From: Neorhizobium galegae bv. orientalis str. HAMBI 540
GTDB lineage: Bacteria; Pseudomonadota; Alphaproteobacteria; Rhizobiales; Rhizobiaceae
Assembly: GCF_000731315.1 (NCBI RefSeq)
Contig: NZ_HG938353.1
Span: forward strand, 1,860,001 to 1,924,000
DNA: 64,000 bases
Direction of reading: 5' to 3'
Shown here: positions 34,428-43,958 of the stretch, piece after piece
Numbering within the stretch: position 1 is the stretch's first letter
Layout: each line of letters starts with the position of its first letter
Translations under genes and position numbers: made by a program
Notes under the pieces: model-generated
Seen by the model: the letters and a program-made list of their open reading frames with translations, nothing else
Database searches by the model: none
What the model was told of the DNA's origin: nothing

Positions 34428-36026
34428 ATGGTATCCAGACGTAACTTTCTGATCGGCGGCGCTGCCCTGCCCTTCCTGTCCTATCTCGAACTGGCAGACA
34501 CCGCATTCGCGGCCACGCCGAAGGATATCCTGGTCGTTGCCCAGCAACTCGACAACATGACCAGCCTCGACCCGCATGAGGGTTTTGAGGCCGTCGGTGG
34601 CGAAATGATCAGCAACATGTACCAGAAGCTGGTGCGCGCCAATAACGACAATCCGGATCAAGTCGTCCCCGTTGTCGCCGCTTCGTGGGAAGCAGATGCC
34701 GAGAGCAAGGTCTTCACCTTCAAGCTCTCCGACCAGAAGTTTTCGTCCGGCGCGGATGTTACGGCCGAGGACGTTGCGTTCTCGCTGCAGCGCGCCATCA
34801 AGATGAACAAGAGCCCGGCTTTCATCATCAACCAATTCGGCTTCACGGCCGATAACGTCGAGGCCCGTATCGTCGCCAAGGACGCCAAGACCGTCACGCT
34901 GACGACCGAAAAGCCGACCTCGATCTCCTTCCTGCTGTTCTGCCTCTCGGCGAATATCGGCGCGATCGTCGAGAAGAAGGTCGTCATGGCGAACGCCGTC
35001 AACAACGACCTCGGCAATGCCTGGCTGCAGAAGAACAGCGCCGGTTCCGGCCCATTCATGCTGCAGGCCTGGAAGGCGTCAGAAAGCATCTCCCTGCAGC
35101 TTAACCCGCATGGCCCTTACAAGGGCAACCTGAAACGCGTCATCGTCCGGCATGTGGTCGATCCGTCTTCCCAGCTTCTCATGCTGCAGAAGGGCGATGT
35201 CGATATCGCCCGCGACCTGACGTCCGAACAGTTGAAGGCAGCGCAGAACGACAAGGACATCACCCTCATCCGGAAGCAGATCGCTTCGCTGGTGCTGATC
35301 TCGCTTAACCAGTCCAACCCGAACCTCGCGAAGCCGCAGGTCTGGAAGGCCGTGAAATGGGCGCTCGATTACGAAGGTATCCAGAAGAACATCATTCCGC
35401 TCAGCCACGTCGTGCACCAGAGCATGGAGCCTTTGGGCTTCCCCGGTACGGTGAAGGATCTGCCCTATAAGCGGGATGTCGAAAAGGCCAAGGCGCTGAT
35501 GGCGGAAGCCGGCCTGAAGGACGGTTTTGAAATCACCCTCGATCATTATGCCGCCCAACCCTACCCGGATCTCGCCCAGGCGATCCAGGCAAACCTCGGC
35601 GAAATCGGCATCCGGGTGAAGCTGCAATCGGCAGAGAACCGTCAGGTCCTGACCAAGATGCGCGGCCGCCAGCATGAGATGGCGCTGTCCGCCTGGGGCA
35701 CGGACTATTTCGACCCGAATTCGAACGCCGAAGTCTTCTGCATCAACAAGGACAATTCGGAAAACGCCAAGAACAAGCCTTTCGCATGGCGCTCCTCGTT
35801 CAAGGACGACGCTCTCGCCGCCAAGGCGGAAGCCGCCCGCGACGAGAAGGACCCGGCCAAGCGCATCGCGCTTTACGAGGCCCTGCAGCGCGACTTCATG
35901 GAAAACAGCCCGTTCGCCGTCATGTTCCAGACCACCAGGACCGCGGCTTGCCGGGTTGGCGTGGAAGGGTTCCGTCTGGGCGTCTTGTCCGAAGGCAATA
36001 ACTACCTGGAGACCAAAAAGGCTTGA
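34428..36026 (+). CDS. Family 5 solute-binding protein (peptide importer of the D-peptide module)
   Basis: 532 residues. The start MVSRRNFLIGGAALPFL is a twin-arginine-type signal, cleaved near residue 28 (AFA). The mature part has SBP family 5 features: NMTSLDPHEGFEAVGGEMIS, FKLSDQKFSSGADVTAEDVA and AYPDLAQAIQANL-like helices. It heads a run of five transporter genes with single-base or 4-bp overlaps. The substrate is inferred from the peptidase neighbours to be peptides, possibly with D-residues. Confidence 0.92.
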   Translation: MVSRRNFLIGGAALPFLSYLELADTAFAATPKDILVVAQQLDNMTSLDPHEGFEAVGGEMISNMYQKLVRANNDNPDQVVPVVAASWEADAESKVFTFKLSDQKFSSGADVTAEDVAFSLQRAIKMNKSPAFIINQFGFTADNVEARIVAKDAKTVTLTTEKPTSISFLLFCLSANIGAIVEKKVVMANAVNNDLGNAWLQKNSAGSGPFMLQAWKASESISLQLNPHGPYKGNLKRVIVRHVVDPSSQLLMLQKGDVDIARDLTSEQLKAAQNDKDITLIRKQIASLVLISLNQSNPNLAKPQVWKAVKWALDYEGIQKNIIPLSHVVHQSMEPLGFPGTVKDLPYKRDVEKAKALMAEAGLKDGFEITLDHYAAQPYPDLAQAIQANLGEIGIRVKLQSAENRQVLTKMRGRQHEMALSAWGTDYFDPNSNAEVFCINKDNSENAKNKPFAWRSSFKDDALAAKAEAARDEKDPAKRIALYEALQRDFMENSPFAVMFQTTRTAACRVGVEGFRLGVLSEGNNYLETKKA

Positions 36027-37036
36027 AGAACCGGCTTAAGTCCTTTTCCGCAATGCTGAGCAGCGTCATCCTGACGCTGTTCGGCCTCACGGTCCTCACC
36101 TTCCTCATCGGCCGCGTCATGCCGGTCGATCCGGTTATCGCCGCCGTCGGCGACAATGCGCCTGAGGATGTCATCCAGCGTGTACGAGCCGAAATGGGGC
36201 TCGATCAGCCCATTCCGGTGCAGTTCCTGCATTATCTGAGCCAGCTTCTGCACGGCGATTTCGGCATGTCGGTTCTCACCAAGAACCCGGTGGCGACCGA
36301 TATCGCGCGCTTCTTCCCGGCCACGTTCGAACTGGCCACCGCAGCCCTGCTGCTGGCCACCCTTGTCGGCATTCCGCTCGGTGTCTGGGCCGCCGTCCGC
36401 CAAGGTTCGTTCACCGACCAGGCGATCCGCGTGCTCTGCCTCGCCGGCCATTCCGTGCCGGTCTTCATGTTGTCGATGATCTCGCTCCTGATCTTCTATT
36501 CGGCGCTCGGCATCGCGCCTGGGCCGGGCCGTCAGGACATCATCTATGACGGCATGATCCCGACGGTCACCGGCCTCATGTCGGTCGATACGCTGCTTGC
36601 GGGCGATCTCGACGCCTTCCGGGATGCGCTGGCGCATATGGCCCAGCCGGTTATCATCCTCGCCTATTTTTCCATGGCCTATATCGCCCGCATGACACGC
36701 GCCTTCATGATCGATGCACTGAAGGGCGAATATGTCATCACTGCCCGCGCCAAGGGGCTTTCCGGCCTCAAGGTCGTCTGGAGCCATGCCTTCCCGACCG
36801 TCGCCGTACAGCTCATCACGGTTCTGGCGCTGACCTATGCCGGTCTGCTCGAAGGCGCGGTCGTCACCGAGACCGTCTTCTCCTGGCCGGGCATCGGCCA
36901 GTATCTGACGACCTCGCTGATGAACGCCGACATGAACCCGGTCATCGGTTCGACGCTTCTCGTCGGCCTGATCTATGTCGGGCTCAACCTACTCGCGGAC
37001 ATTCTGTACCGTCTGCTCGATCCGAGGGTGCAATAA
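36023..37036 (+). CDS. Peptide-type ABC transporter permease (DppB-like)
   Basis: 337 residues if the TTG at 36023 is used; it overlaps the SBP stop by 4 bp with GGAG upstream. The first ATG is at 36053 and would remove ten residues. Six spans, a DppB-like first periplasmic loop, VITARAKGLSGLKVVWSHAF as coupling loop, ETVFSWPGIGQYLTTSLMNA and the end LADILYRLLDPRVQ are typical. Works with the next gene as the membrane channel. Confidence 0.92.
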   Translation: MKNRLKSFSAMLSSVILTLFGLTVLTFLIGRVMPVDPVIAAVGDNAPEDVIQRVRAEMGLDQPIPVQFLHYLSQLLHGDFGMSVLTKNPVATDIARFFPATFELATAALLLATLVGIPLGVWAAVRQGSFTDQAIRVLCLAGHSVPVFMLSMISLLIFYSALGIAPGPGRQDIIYDGMIPTVTGLMSVDTLLAGDLDAFRDALAHMAQPVIILAYFSMAYIARMTRAFMIDALKGEYVITARAKGLSGLKVVWSHAFPTVAVQLITVLALTYAGLLEGAVVTETVFSWPGIGQYLTTSLMNADMNPVIGSTLLVGLIYVGLNLLADILYRLLDPRVQ

Positions 37037-37935
37037 TGACTTCCGCTTTCCGTAACTGGGCGCTCAGCGAAACGCCCTCCTCGCGCCGTCAGGCCGCATG
37101 GGGCAACCGTTACCGCGCCTGGCTGAACTTCAAGGGCAACCCGCTCGGCATGATCGGGCTGACGATCATCGCGATCTTCGTGCTGATGGCGATCCTCGCG
37201 CCGCTGCTCGCCACCCACAATCCTGCAACGCAAGAACTGGGCAACCGGCTGGCAGCACCAAGCGCCGCGCATTGGCTGGGCACCGACGAGCTGGGCCGCG
37301 ATGTCTATACCCGCATCCTCTACGGCGCCCGCGTCACGCTCGGTATGGTCATCGCCGTTGTCGTCCTCGTCGCACCGATAGGGCTCGCCATTGGCTGCAT
37401 CGCCGGCTATTTCGGCGGTATCGTCGATACGATCCTGATGCGCATCACCGATATCTTTCTGGCCTTCCCCCGCCTCGTTCTGGCACTCGCCTTCGTCGCG
37501 GCGCTGAAGCCGGGCGTCGAAAGCGCGGTTCTCGCCATCGCGCTCACCGCATGGCCGCCTTATGCCCGCATGGCGCGCGCCGAAACGCTGACCGTGCGAG
37601 GCAGCGATTTCATCGCCGCATATCGGCTGACAGGCGCTTCGTCCTGGCGGATCATCTTCCGCCATATCGCGCCGCTCTGCACGCCGAGCCTGATCGTCCG
37701 CGTCACGCTCGACATGAGCTCGATCATCATTACCGCCGCCTCGCTCGGCTTTCTCGGCATGGGCGCGCAGCCGCCATCGCCGGAATGGGGTGCGATGATC
37801 GCTACCGCCAAGCGCTTCATCTTCGAACAATGGTGGGTGCCGATGATCCCGGCCATCGCTATCCTGCTCGTCTCGCTTGCCTTCAACTTCCTCGGCGACG
37901 CACTGCGCGACGTCCTCGATCCGAAGGGGAACTGA
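37036..37935 (+). CDS. Peptide-type ABC transporter permease (DppC-like)
   Basis: 299 residues; the start shares one base with the preceding stop (TAATG). HWLGTDELGRDVYTRILYGA follows the first span, and IAAYRLTGASSWRIIFRHIA is the coupling loop. Ends FLGDALRDVLDPKGN. A standard DppC without insertions, unlike the permease at 55380. Confidence 0.93.
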   Translation: MTSAFRNWALSETPSSRRQAAWGNRYRAWLNFKGNPLGMIGLTIIAIFVLMAILAPLLATHNPATQELGNRLAAPSAAHWLGTDELGRDVYTRILYGARVTLGMVIAVVVLVAPIGLAIGCIAGYFGGIVDTILMRITDIFLAFPRLVLALAFVAALKPGVESAVLAIALTAWPPYARMARAETLTVRGSDFIAAYRLTGASSWRIIFRHIAPLCTPSLIVRVTLDMSSIIITAASLGFLGMGAQPPSPEWGAMIATAKRFIFEQWWVPMIPAIAILLVSLAFNFLGDALRDVLDPKGN

Positions 37936-37939
37936 GCCG

Positions 37940-38767
37940 ATGCTGGTCGAAATCCAAAATCTCCATATCGGCTTCCAGAGCCGCACCGGCTTCGCGACCG
38001 CCGTCAAGGGCGTGTCGCTGAAGCTCGGTACCGAAAAGCTTGGCATCGTCGGCGAAAGCGGCTCAGGCAAGAGCCTCACCGCCCGCGCGCTGATGAAACT
38101 TCTGCCCAAGCAGACGCGCATCGAAGCCGACAGATTGGCCTTCGACGGCATCGACATCATGTCCGCCAGCGAAAGAGAGATGCGCCAGATCCGCGGTAAG
38201 CGGGCGGGCTTCATCCTGCAGGACCCGAAATATTCGCTGAACCCGGTGAAGACCATCGGCAGCCAGGTGGCGGAAGCCTGGCGCACCCACAAGGGCGGCA
38301 GCAAGCGACAGGCTTTGGAAGCAGCGATTACGCTTCTCGAACAGGTGAAGATCCGAGATCCGAAAAAGGTCGCAGGCTCCTATCCGCACGAAGTTTCCGG
38401 CGGCATGGGACAGCGCGTCATGATCGCCATGATGCTGGCGCCGGACCCGGAATTGCTGATCGCGGACGAACCCACCAGTGCGCTCGATGCGACCGTTCAG
38501 GCCGAGATCCTGCGGCTGATCGAGGAACTGGTGTCGGAGCGCGGCATGGGCCTGCTGCTCATCAGCCACGATCTGCCGCTCGTCTCGCATTTCTGCGATC
38601 GCGTCGCCGTCATGTATGCCGGGCGCGTGATGGAAGAGCTGAAGGCGTCCGAGCTCCTTTCCGCACAGCATCCCTATACGCGCGGGCTGTTGAACTGCAT
38701 GCCTTCGCTGATCCATCCCAAGGAGCGCCTGCCCGTGCTGACCCGTGATCCGGAGTGGCTGAAATGA
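37940..38767 (+). CDS. Peptide-type ABC transporter ATP-binding protein (DppD-like)
   Basis: 275 residues from the ATG at 37940. Walker [13 protein letters not shown] near residue 37, Q-loop FILQDPKYSLNPV, signature EVSGGMGQRVMIA, Walker B LLIADEPTSALDA and switch SHDLPL are all present, with the oligopeptide-transporter tail HPYTRGLLNCMP. First of two ATPases powering the permeases upstream. It overlaps the next gene by 4 bp. Confidence 0.92.
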   Translation: MLVEIQNLHIGFQSRTGFATAVKGVSLKLGTEKLGIVGESGSGKSLTARALMKLLPKQTRIEADRLAFDGIDIMSASEREMRQIRGKRAGFILQDPKYSLNPVKTIGSQVAEAWRTHKGGSKRQALEAAITLLEQVKIRDPKKVAGSYPHEVSGGMGQRVMIAMMLAPDPELLIADEPTSALDATVQAEILRLIEELVSERGMGLLLISHDLPLVSHFCDRVAVMYAGRVMEELKASELLSAQHPYTRGLLNCMPSLIHPKERLPVLTRDPEWLK

Positions 38768-39507
38768 CCATCGAGACCGACAATCTGCGCATCAGCTTCG
38801 GTGACAAGGAAGTCGTCAAGGGCGTCTCTTTCAAGGTGGCCCATGGCGCGAGCTTCGGCATCGTCGGCGAAAGCGGCTCGGGCAAATCCACCGTACTGCG
38901 CGCCATGGCCGGCCTCAACAACGACTGGTCCGGCCGCATCGCCTTTTCCGGTGAGGACGCGCCGCTGAAGCGCCCGCCGGCCTTCTTCCGCAAGGTTCAG
39001 ATGGTGTTCCAGGACCCCTACGGTTCGCTGCATCCGCGCCAGACCATCGACCGTATCCTGTCGGAACTTCCGCTCGTGCATGGCATGAACGATATCGACG
39101 CCCGCATCGCCAGGGTGCTGTCGGCGGTGGCGCTGCCGCAATCGGCGCGCTTCCGCTTTCCGCATCAGCTCTCCGGCGGGCAGCGCCAGCGCGTGGCGAT
39201 CGCCCGCGCCTTGATCGCCGAGCCGCAGGTGCTGCTGCTGGACGAGCCGACCAGCGCGCTCGACGTTTCCGTGCAGGCGGAGATCCTCAATCTTCTGGCC
39301 GATCTCAGGGTCGAGCAGAACCTTACCTATGTGATGGTCAGCCACAATCTCAGCGTCATATCGCATCTCTGCTCGCGTGTCGGCGTGATGATCGACGGCC
39401 ACATGGTGGAGCAGGTGACGGTCGAAGATCTGCGGCTCGGAAATGTGCAGCACCCGCACACGCGCGAACTGCGCAACCTGAGCGTCGAACTCGAAGAACC
39501 GGTCTGA
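38764..39507 (+). CDS. Peptide-type ABC transporter ATP-binding protein (DppF-like)
   Basis: 247 residues from the ATG at 38764, overlapping the previous stop (ATGA). [57 protein letters not shown] and [20 protein letters not shown] are complete. Shorter at the C-terminus than DppF. Last gene of the SBP-BCDF transporter; the D-aminopeptidase gene follows after 55 bp. Confidence 0.92.
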   Translation: MTIETDNLRISFGDKEVVKGVSFKVAHGASFGIVGESGSGKSTVLRAMAGLNNDWSGRIAFSGEDAPLKRPPAFFRKVQMVFQDPYGSLHPRQTIDRILSELPLVHGMNDIDARIARVLSAVALPQSARFRFPHQLSGGQRQRVAIARALIAEPQVLLLDEPTSALDVSVQAEILNLLADLRVEQNLTYVMVSHNLSVISHLCSRVGVMIDGHMVEQVTVEDLRLGNVQHPHTRELRNLSVELEEPV

Positions 39508-39562
39508 CCTTCTAGGTTCTGGCGGACCAGGGTCCGGTTTTCGGGGGTTATTGGAGAACTAC

Positions 39563-41071
39563 ATGTCGATCACGGCCAATTGGGAAGCGGCGCGGGCAGC
39601 CGCCGGGAAGTTCGCTGCCAGCTGGGACGCCGACCAGCCCGGTGGTGCGGTGATCGGGTTCGACGAAAACGGCATCCGTTTCGCCGAGGTCGGCGGCGTC
39701 GAAAACCTTTCGACCATGGCCCCCTTCACCGCCGATACGGTCGTGCGTTACGCCTCCGTCACCAAACATGCCTTCTGCACCATGGTCCTGTCGCATCCGG
39801 ACGCGATCTCGCTCGACGATAGGCTCGGCCTGCATCTGCCGGAGCTTCAGGAACCGCTCGCGAGCGTCATCGTTGGCCGGGCGCTCGACATGAGCGGCGG
39901 CCTGCCCGATACGCGCGAATGCCTCTCGCTGCTCGGCCTGTCGGTCTACACCGAAACGAAGGCCGGGCCGCTGATGGAGTTCCTGGCCCGTCAGACGCGG
40001 CTGAACTACGAAGCCGGTACCGAAATCTCCTATTCCAACACCGGTTATCGGCTGGTCGAAACAGCGCTCGAGCGCAAGGGCCTGTTCTTCAGCGATTTCA
40101 TCCGCTCCGCCGGCGCGAAAACCGATGCCGTGCTGGACGCGCCGGATCTCTGGAACGATGCCGTTGCCGGCCTTGTGCCGGGTTACTGGCATGACGGCGA
40201 AAAATGGCAGCTCTCCGCCGCCGGCCTCCATATCTCCGCCTCGGGCAGCATGACCGGAAGTGCGACGAGCCTTGCCAACTGGCTGCGCGCCCTGCTCGCC
40301 GGTGAAGGCTCGCTCGCCGGCGTACTCGACCAACTGGCCGCGCCGCGTGCCCTCTCCGACGGCCGCGAAAGCGGCTACGGTCTCGGCCTGCGCCGCACAC
40401 TCCTCGGCGGTCACGGGTTTACCGGCCATGGCGGTTCTCATCCCGGCTACAAGAGCTATTTCCTGCTCGATCGTCAAAGCAAAAGCGGTTTCGTCATCGC
40501 CTCCAACCGCGAAGACACCAATGGCAACAAGATTGCCCAGGAGGCCATGGCTGCTCTGCTCGGCCTTGCCCCGCCCGTCCCCTCGGCGGCGCTGACGGAC
40601 GGTCTCTATGTGACCGAGACCGGTCCCTTCTGGATCGAGGTCAAAGGTTCCACCGTCACCTGGCTCGATGCCGATGAGACCGTTTACGAGGACGACGGCG
40701 AATTCGTTTCGTCCTTTTCCGCCTCCTCGCCGATGCGCCTGAAGATGGATGGCCCAGCGGTCGTCGGCGAGATCGGTCATCCCGCGCGCCGCCTGCTGCC
40801 GGCCGTCGATACCGGCATACCGGCGTCGCTTGCCGGTCGCTGGCTCTCTGACGAAGGCGCTTGTTTCGAGATCGCTGGCGATGCCGTGGTGATGGGCGTC
40901 GGCCCGGTTCGTCATCGCATGCCGCTCAAGGCTCTCGGCAATGGCCGTTTCCTGTTCACCCTGAAGGACGGCCCCTGGACGAAGCGCGTCTGCCTCCGTC
41001 TCCTATCCGAAAACCGGCTCGAACTCGTCCTTTCACGGGCGAGAATGATCGAGTATAGCCGCGCAGGCTGA
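39563..41071 (+). CDS. dap: D-aminopeptidase (serine peptidase family S12)
   Basis: 502 residues from the ATG at 39563 (GGAGA five bases before). Releases N-terminal D-amino acids from peptides. Catalytic motifs are Ser65-x-x-Lys68 (ASVTKHAF), Tyr157-Ser-Asn (YSNTGY) and His289-Gly-Gly (HGGSHPG). The spacing closely follows the characterised Ochrobactrum anthropi enzyme (Ser62, Lys65, Tyr153, His287), and the length (about 520 there) with two C-terminal beta-barrel-like domains also fits. No signal peptide, so it should act on imported peptides. It follows the ABC genes in the same direction. Confidence 0.9.
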   Translation: MSITANWEAARAAAGKFAASWDADQPGGAVIGFDENGIRFAEVGGVENLSTMAPFTADTVVRYASVTKHAFCTMVLSHPDAISLDDRLGLHLPELQEPLASVIVGRALDMSGGLPDTRECLSLLGLSVYTETKAGPLMEFLARQTRLNYEAGTEISYSNTGYRLVETALERKGLFFSDFIRSAGAKTDAVLDAPDLWNDAVAGLVPGYWHDGEKWQLSAAGLHISASGSMTGSATSLANWLRALLAGEGSLAGVLDQLAAPRALSDGRESGYGLGLRRTLLGGHGFTGHGGSHPGYKSYFLLDRQSKSGFVIASNREDTNGNKIAQEAMAALLGLAPPVPSAALTDGLYVTETGPFWIEVKGSTVTWLDADETVYEDDGEFVSSFSASSPMRLKMDGPAVVGEIGHPARRLLPAVDTGIPASLAGRWLSDEGACFEIAGDAVVMGVGPVRHRMPLKALGNGRFLFTLKDGPWTKRVCLRLLSENRLELVLSRARMIEYSRAG

Positions 41072-41133
41072 TTGCGTTTTTCCACCAATCAGACCAAGGG
41101 AGAAGCGCGGTCGGTTTTCCATTGGAGCTCGTG

Positions 41134-42018
41134 GTGGAAGTCAAATGGCTTGAAGATTTCCTGGCACTGGCCCAGACGCTGAATTTTTCCAAGGCGGCGG
41201 AAGAACGGCATGTCACCCAATCGGCCTTCAGCCGCCGGATCCGGCAGCTGGAAACCTGGGTCGGCGCCAGCCTGATCGATCGCGCCACATATCCGTCGCG
41301 ACTGACCGATGCCGGCCAACGCTTCGTGCCGATTGCAGAGCAGACCCTGCAGAGCCTCTACCAGGCTCGCCGCAATCTTCAGCACGAGGAAGGCAATGAC
41401 GCCCGCACGGTTACCGTAACGGCGCTGCACACGCTGTCCTTCACATTTTTCCCCAACTGGCTGAACGCGCTGAATGCGAAGCTCGGACCGATCGTTTCGC
41501 ATATGCGGCCGGACTCCGGCAGTATGGAGGAAAACCTCAACTCATTGGTCGATGGGGACTCCGATTTCCTGCTGACCTACCAGAACGAGCACGTGCCGAT
41601 GCTGCTCGATCCGCAATTCGAACATCATCGGCTTGGCGCAGAAATCATCATTCCGGTTACCGCGCCGGACGCCAACGGGCAGCCGCGGCATCGCATCGAG
41701 CCGGGTTTCGCGCATGTCAGCTATCAAAAGATTTCGTTCTTCGGCCAGCTTGTCGCCGGCGCCATGGCCGATCGCCTGCCGCCGGACAATCGTGTCCATG
41801 TCGGAAGCATGTCGGTTGGCCTCAAGGGCATGGTGATGGCAGGCTGGGGCATTGCCTGGATACCGGAGAGCCTGGTAGCCGCGGAACTCTCCGATGGCCG
41901 GTTGGTACGGGCTGCGGAGCCGCAATGGGAAATCGGTGTCGAGATCCGGCTCTATCGCTCCAAGGAAAACCGGCGGCCCATTGTTAAGCGCATCTGGGAC
42001 GTTCTGGCCGCCGGCTGA
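41134..42018 (+). CDS. LysR family regulator of the D-peptide module
   Basis: 294 residues if the GTG at 41134 is used (GGAG six bases upstream); TTG at 41122 is the other option. Helix-turn-helix WLEDFLALAQTLNFSKAAEE / RHVTQSAFSRRIRQLETWVG, then an effector domain with ALHTLSFTFFPNWLNAL, the same subgroup as the tartrate LysR. It sits between the transporter/D-aminopeptidase genes and the convergent transaminase/DmpA genes and probably regulates them. Confidence 0.87.
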   Translation: MEVKWLEDFLALAQTLNFSKAAEERHVTQSAFSRRIRQLETWVGASLIDRATYPSRLTDAGQRFVPIAEQTLQSLYQARRNLQHEEGNDARTVTVTALHTLSFTFFPNWLNALNAKLGPIVSHMRPDSGSMEENLNSLVDGDSDFLLTYQNEHVPMLLDPQFEHHRLGAEIIIPVTAPDANGQPRHRIEPGFAHVSYQKISFFGQLVAGAMADRLPPDNRVHVGSMSVGLKGMVMAGWGIAWIPESLVAAELSDGRLVRAAEPQWEIGVEIRLYRSKENRRPIVKRIWDVLAAG

Positions 42019-42025
42019 GTTTTCG

Positions 42026-42892
42026 TCAGACCGCAGTACGGCGGGCATTATCCATGTAGAGCGTCCGCAGGCGCTTGAACATCGGGCCGGCCTTGCCGTC
42101 GCCGACCGGCTTGCCGTCGATCGAGGTGATCGGCACGATGAAGTTCGACGCGCTGGTCAGGCAGGCTTCCCGCGCCGCCATGGCTTCCTCGACCGAGAAT
42201 GGACGCTCCTCGATCGTCAACCCCTGTTCGCGGGCAAGATCGAGCACCGCCAGGCGCGTGCAGCCCGGCAGCGTGGCATTGCCGTTGGCCCGGGTTACGA
42301 TCTTGTCGTCATGGGTAATGATGTAGGCCGTGGACGAGGCACCTTCGGTGACAAAACCTTCCTCGACCATCCAGGCTTCGTCGCAGCCTTCCGCCTTGGC
42401 AATGCGCTTGGCGAGAACCTGTGGCAACAGACAGACGGTCTTGATATCGCGCCGCTCCCAGCGCTGGTCGGGCACGACCTTGACCTTCAGGCCCCTTTCC
42501 ACTGCGGCCACATGTTCCAGCGTCTTTGCTTGGGTAAACAGCAGCAGGGTTGGCTGGAGGTTATCCGAATAGAGGAAATTGCGATCTTCGGCGCCACGCG
42601 TGTATTGCAGGTAGATGACGCCCTCGGTCAGCTTGTTCTCGGCGACCAAACGCTTCTCGATCGCAACGATCTCCTCGGTCGGGATTGGCAATGTGCCGCC
42701 GATTTCCCGTACGCTGCGCTCAAGGCGCGCCATGTGAAGCGGGCTGTCGATCAACTTGCCGTCGAGAACGGCGGTCACCTCGTAAATCCCGTCACCGAAG
42801 AGAAAGCCACGATCGAAGATCGAAATATGGGCTTCGTTTTCAGGCAGGAAGGCACCGTTGAGGTAGACGGTGCGGGGTTCGGCGGCAGTCAT
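42026..42892 (-). CDS. dat: D-amino-acid transaminase (PLP fold type IV)
   Basis: 288 residues from the ATG at 42892 (TGGAG five bases upstream; a GTG two codons earlier is less likely). FDRGFLFGDGIYEVTAVLDG is the class-IV aminotransferase start. RWERRDIKTVCLLPQVLAK holds the PLP lysine (Lys151), and EGFVTEGASSTAYII and TLPGCTRLAVLDLA are the later signature. The R-x-D-I-K-x-x-x-L-L context matches D-alanine/D-amino-acid transaminases better than branched-chain enzymes. It lies 19 bp after the DmpA gene and would convert the D-amino acids released by the peptidases to keto acids. Confidence 0.88.
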   Translation of the reverse strand: MTAAEPRTVYLNGAFLPENEAHISIFDRGFLFGDGIYEVTAVLDGKLIDSPLHMARLERSVREIGGTLPIPTEEIVAIEKRLVAENKLTEGVIYLQYTRGAEDRNFLYSDNLQPTLLLFTQAKTLEHVAAVERGLKVKVVPDQRWERRDIKTVCLLPQVLAKRIAKAEGCDEAWMVEEGFVTEGASSTAYIITHDDKIVTRANGNATLPGCTRLAVLDLAREQGLTIEERPFSVEEAMAAREACLTSASNFIVPITSIDGKPVGDGKAGPMFKRLRTLYMDNARRTAV

Positions 42893-42911
42893 TGGCACTC
42901 CAGTCTAAAAA

Positions 42912-43958
42912 TCAGCGACGTTTGAGGGCGTCGAGCGAAATCGCGTGAATGGTCGAAGGCTTGCCGGTCCCGGCATTGTAGCCATGTGTGGTCGTCGCCA
43001 TCGTCATCGAATTGAAAATCGCCTCCTCGCTCGCCTCGATAACGGCTTCGAAGAGCGGTGAGACGACATCGTTTGAGAGAACGGGATAGTTGGCGATCGC
43101 CTTGCGGCGCTCGGGAGTACGACGCACGTCTTCCGCCGTCGAGAAGGCAAGCGCATAATCGCCGGACCCGTTGCTGAGAGCCGCACCGGTGCGCGCCAGG
43201 CCGCCAAAACAGCGTTCCGCAAGACGTCCGAGATTTCGTGAGCAGAGCGGCGCATCTGTCGCGACGATCATGACGATCGAACCATCCTTGTCATGACCTT
43301 CCGCTTCGTAAGGCCAGCCGGCGACGCTCAGCTTTCCACCGTAATTCGACTGCACGAGAACACCGACCGTACACGACGTACCCGCGACAGGAACGACGCG
43401 CGAACTGGTGCCGATACCGCCCTTCAGGCCGAAGGCCACCGTGCCGGTGCCCGCACCGATCGCACCTTCTTCGACCGTACCGCCTTTCGCGGCGGCAAGC
43501 GCTTCCAGCATTTCATCGACGCTCGGGCGCGCCGCGCGGATATCGTTGAGCCGGGCGTCGTTGGTCTCACCGACGACGGCGTTCAGCGACACGACGCGCT
43601 CGTTTCCGGCCTGTGCCAGTGTATGGCGGTTGATGGCTTCGATCGCGCGACCGACGCCCAAAGTATTGGTGAGCAGTATCGGCGTCTCGACCTCGCCGAG
43701 CTCGGCGATCTGCGTCGAGCCCGCGAACTTGCCGAAGCCGTTGAAGACCGCGAGCGCCGCCGGCACCTTGTCCTGAAACAGATTGCCGGCATGCGGCAGG
43801 ATGGCGGTTGCCCCCGTGCGTGTCCGATCGCCTTCGATGCAAGTGACATGGCCGACCGAAACACCCGCGACGTCGGTGATCGCGTTCAGCATACCCACAG
43901 GGTAGTGGCCAACGGATATGCCAAGCGAACGCAAACGGGCACGACTTTCATAAGTCAT
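42912..43958 (-). CDS. dmpA: DmpA-type aminopeptidase (peptidase family S58/P1)
   Basis: 348 residues from the ATG at 43958; a start at 44018 would add 20. LGISVGHYPVGMLNAITDVA, VLLTNTLGVG-type segments, GAIGAGTGTVAFGLKGGIGT and VQSNYGGKLSVAGWPYE are DmpA features, and DGSIVMIVATDAPL carries the self-cleavage pair Gly226-Ser227 that creates the nucleophile. DmpA of Ochrobactrum anthropi is an L-aminopeptidase/D-Ala-esterase-amidase. Here it is clustered with a D-aminopeptidase and a D-transaminase, supporting a role in mixed-chirality peptide breakdown. Confidence 0.9.
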   Translation of the reverse strand: MTYESRARLRSLGISVGHYPVGMLNAITDVAGVSVGHVTCIEGDRTRTGATAILPHAGNLFQDKVPAALAVFNGFGKFAGSTQIAELGEVETPILLTNTLGVGRAIEAINRHTLAQAGNERVVSLNAVVGETNDARLNDIRAARPSVDEMLEALAAAKGGTVEEGAIGAGTGTVAFGLKGGIGTSSRVVPVAGTSCTVGVLVQSNYGGKLSVAGWPYEAEGHDKDGSIVMIVATDAPLCSRNLGRLAERCFGGLARTGAALSNGSGDYALAFSTAEDVRRTPERRKAIANYPVLSNDVVSPLFEAVIEASEEAIFNSMTMATTTHGYNAGTGKPSTIHAISLDALKRR

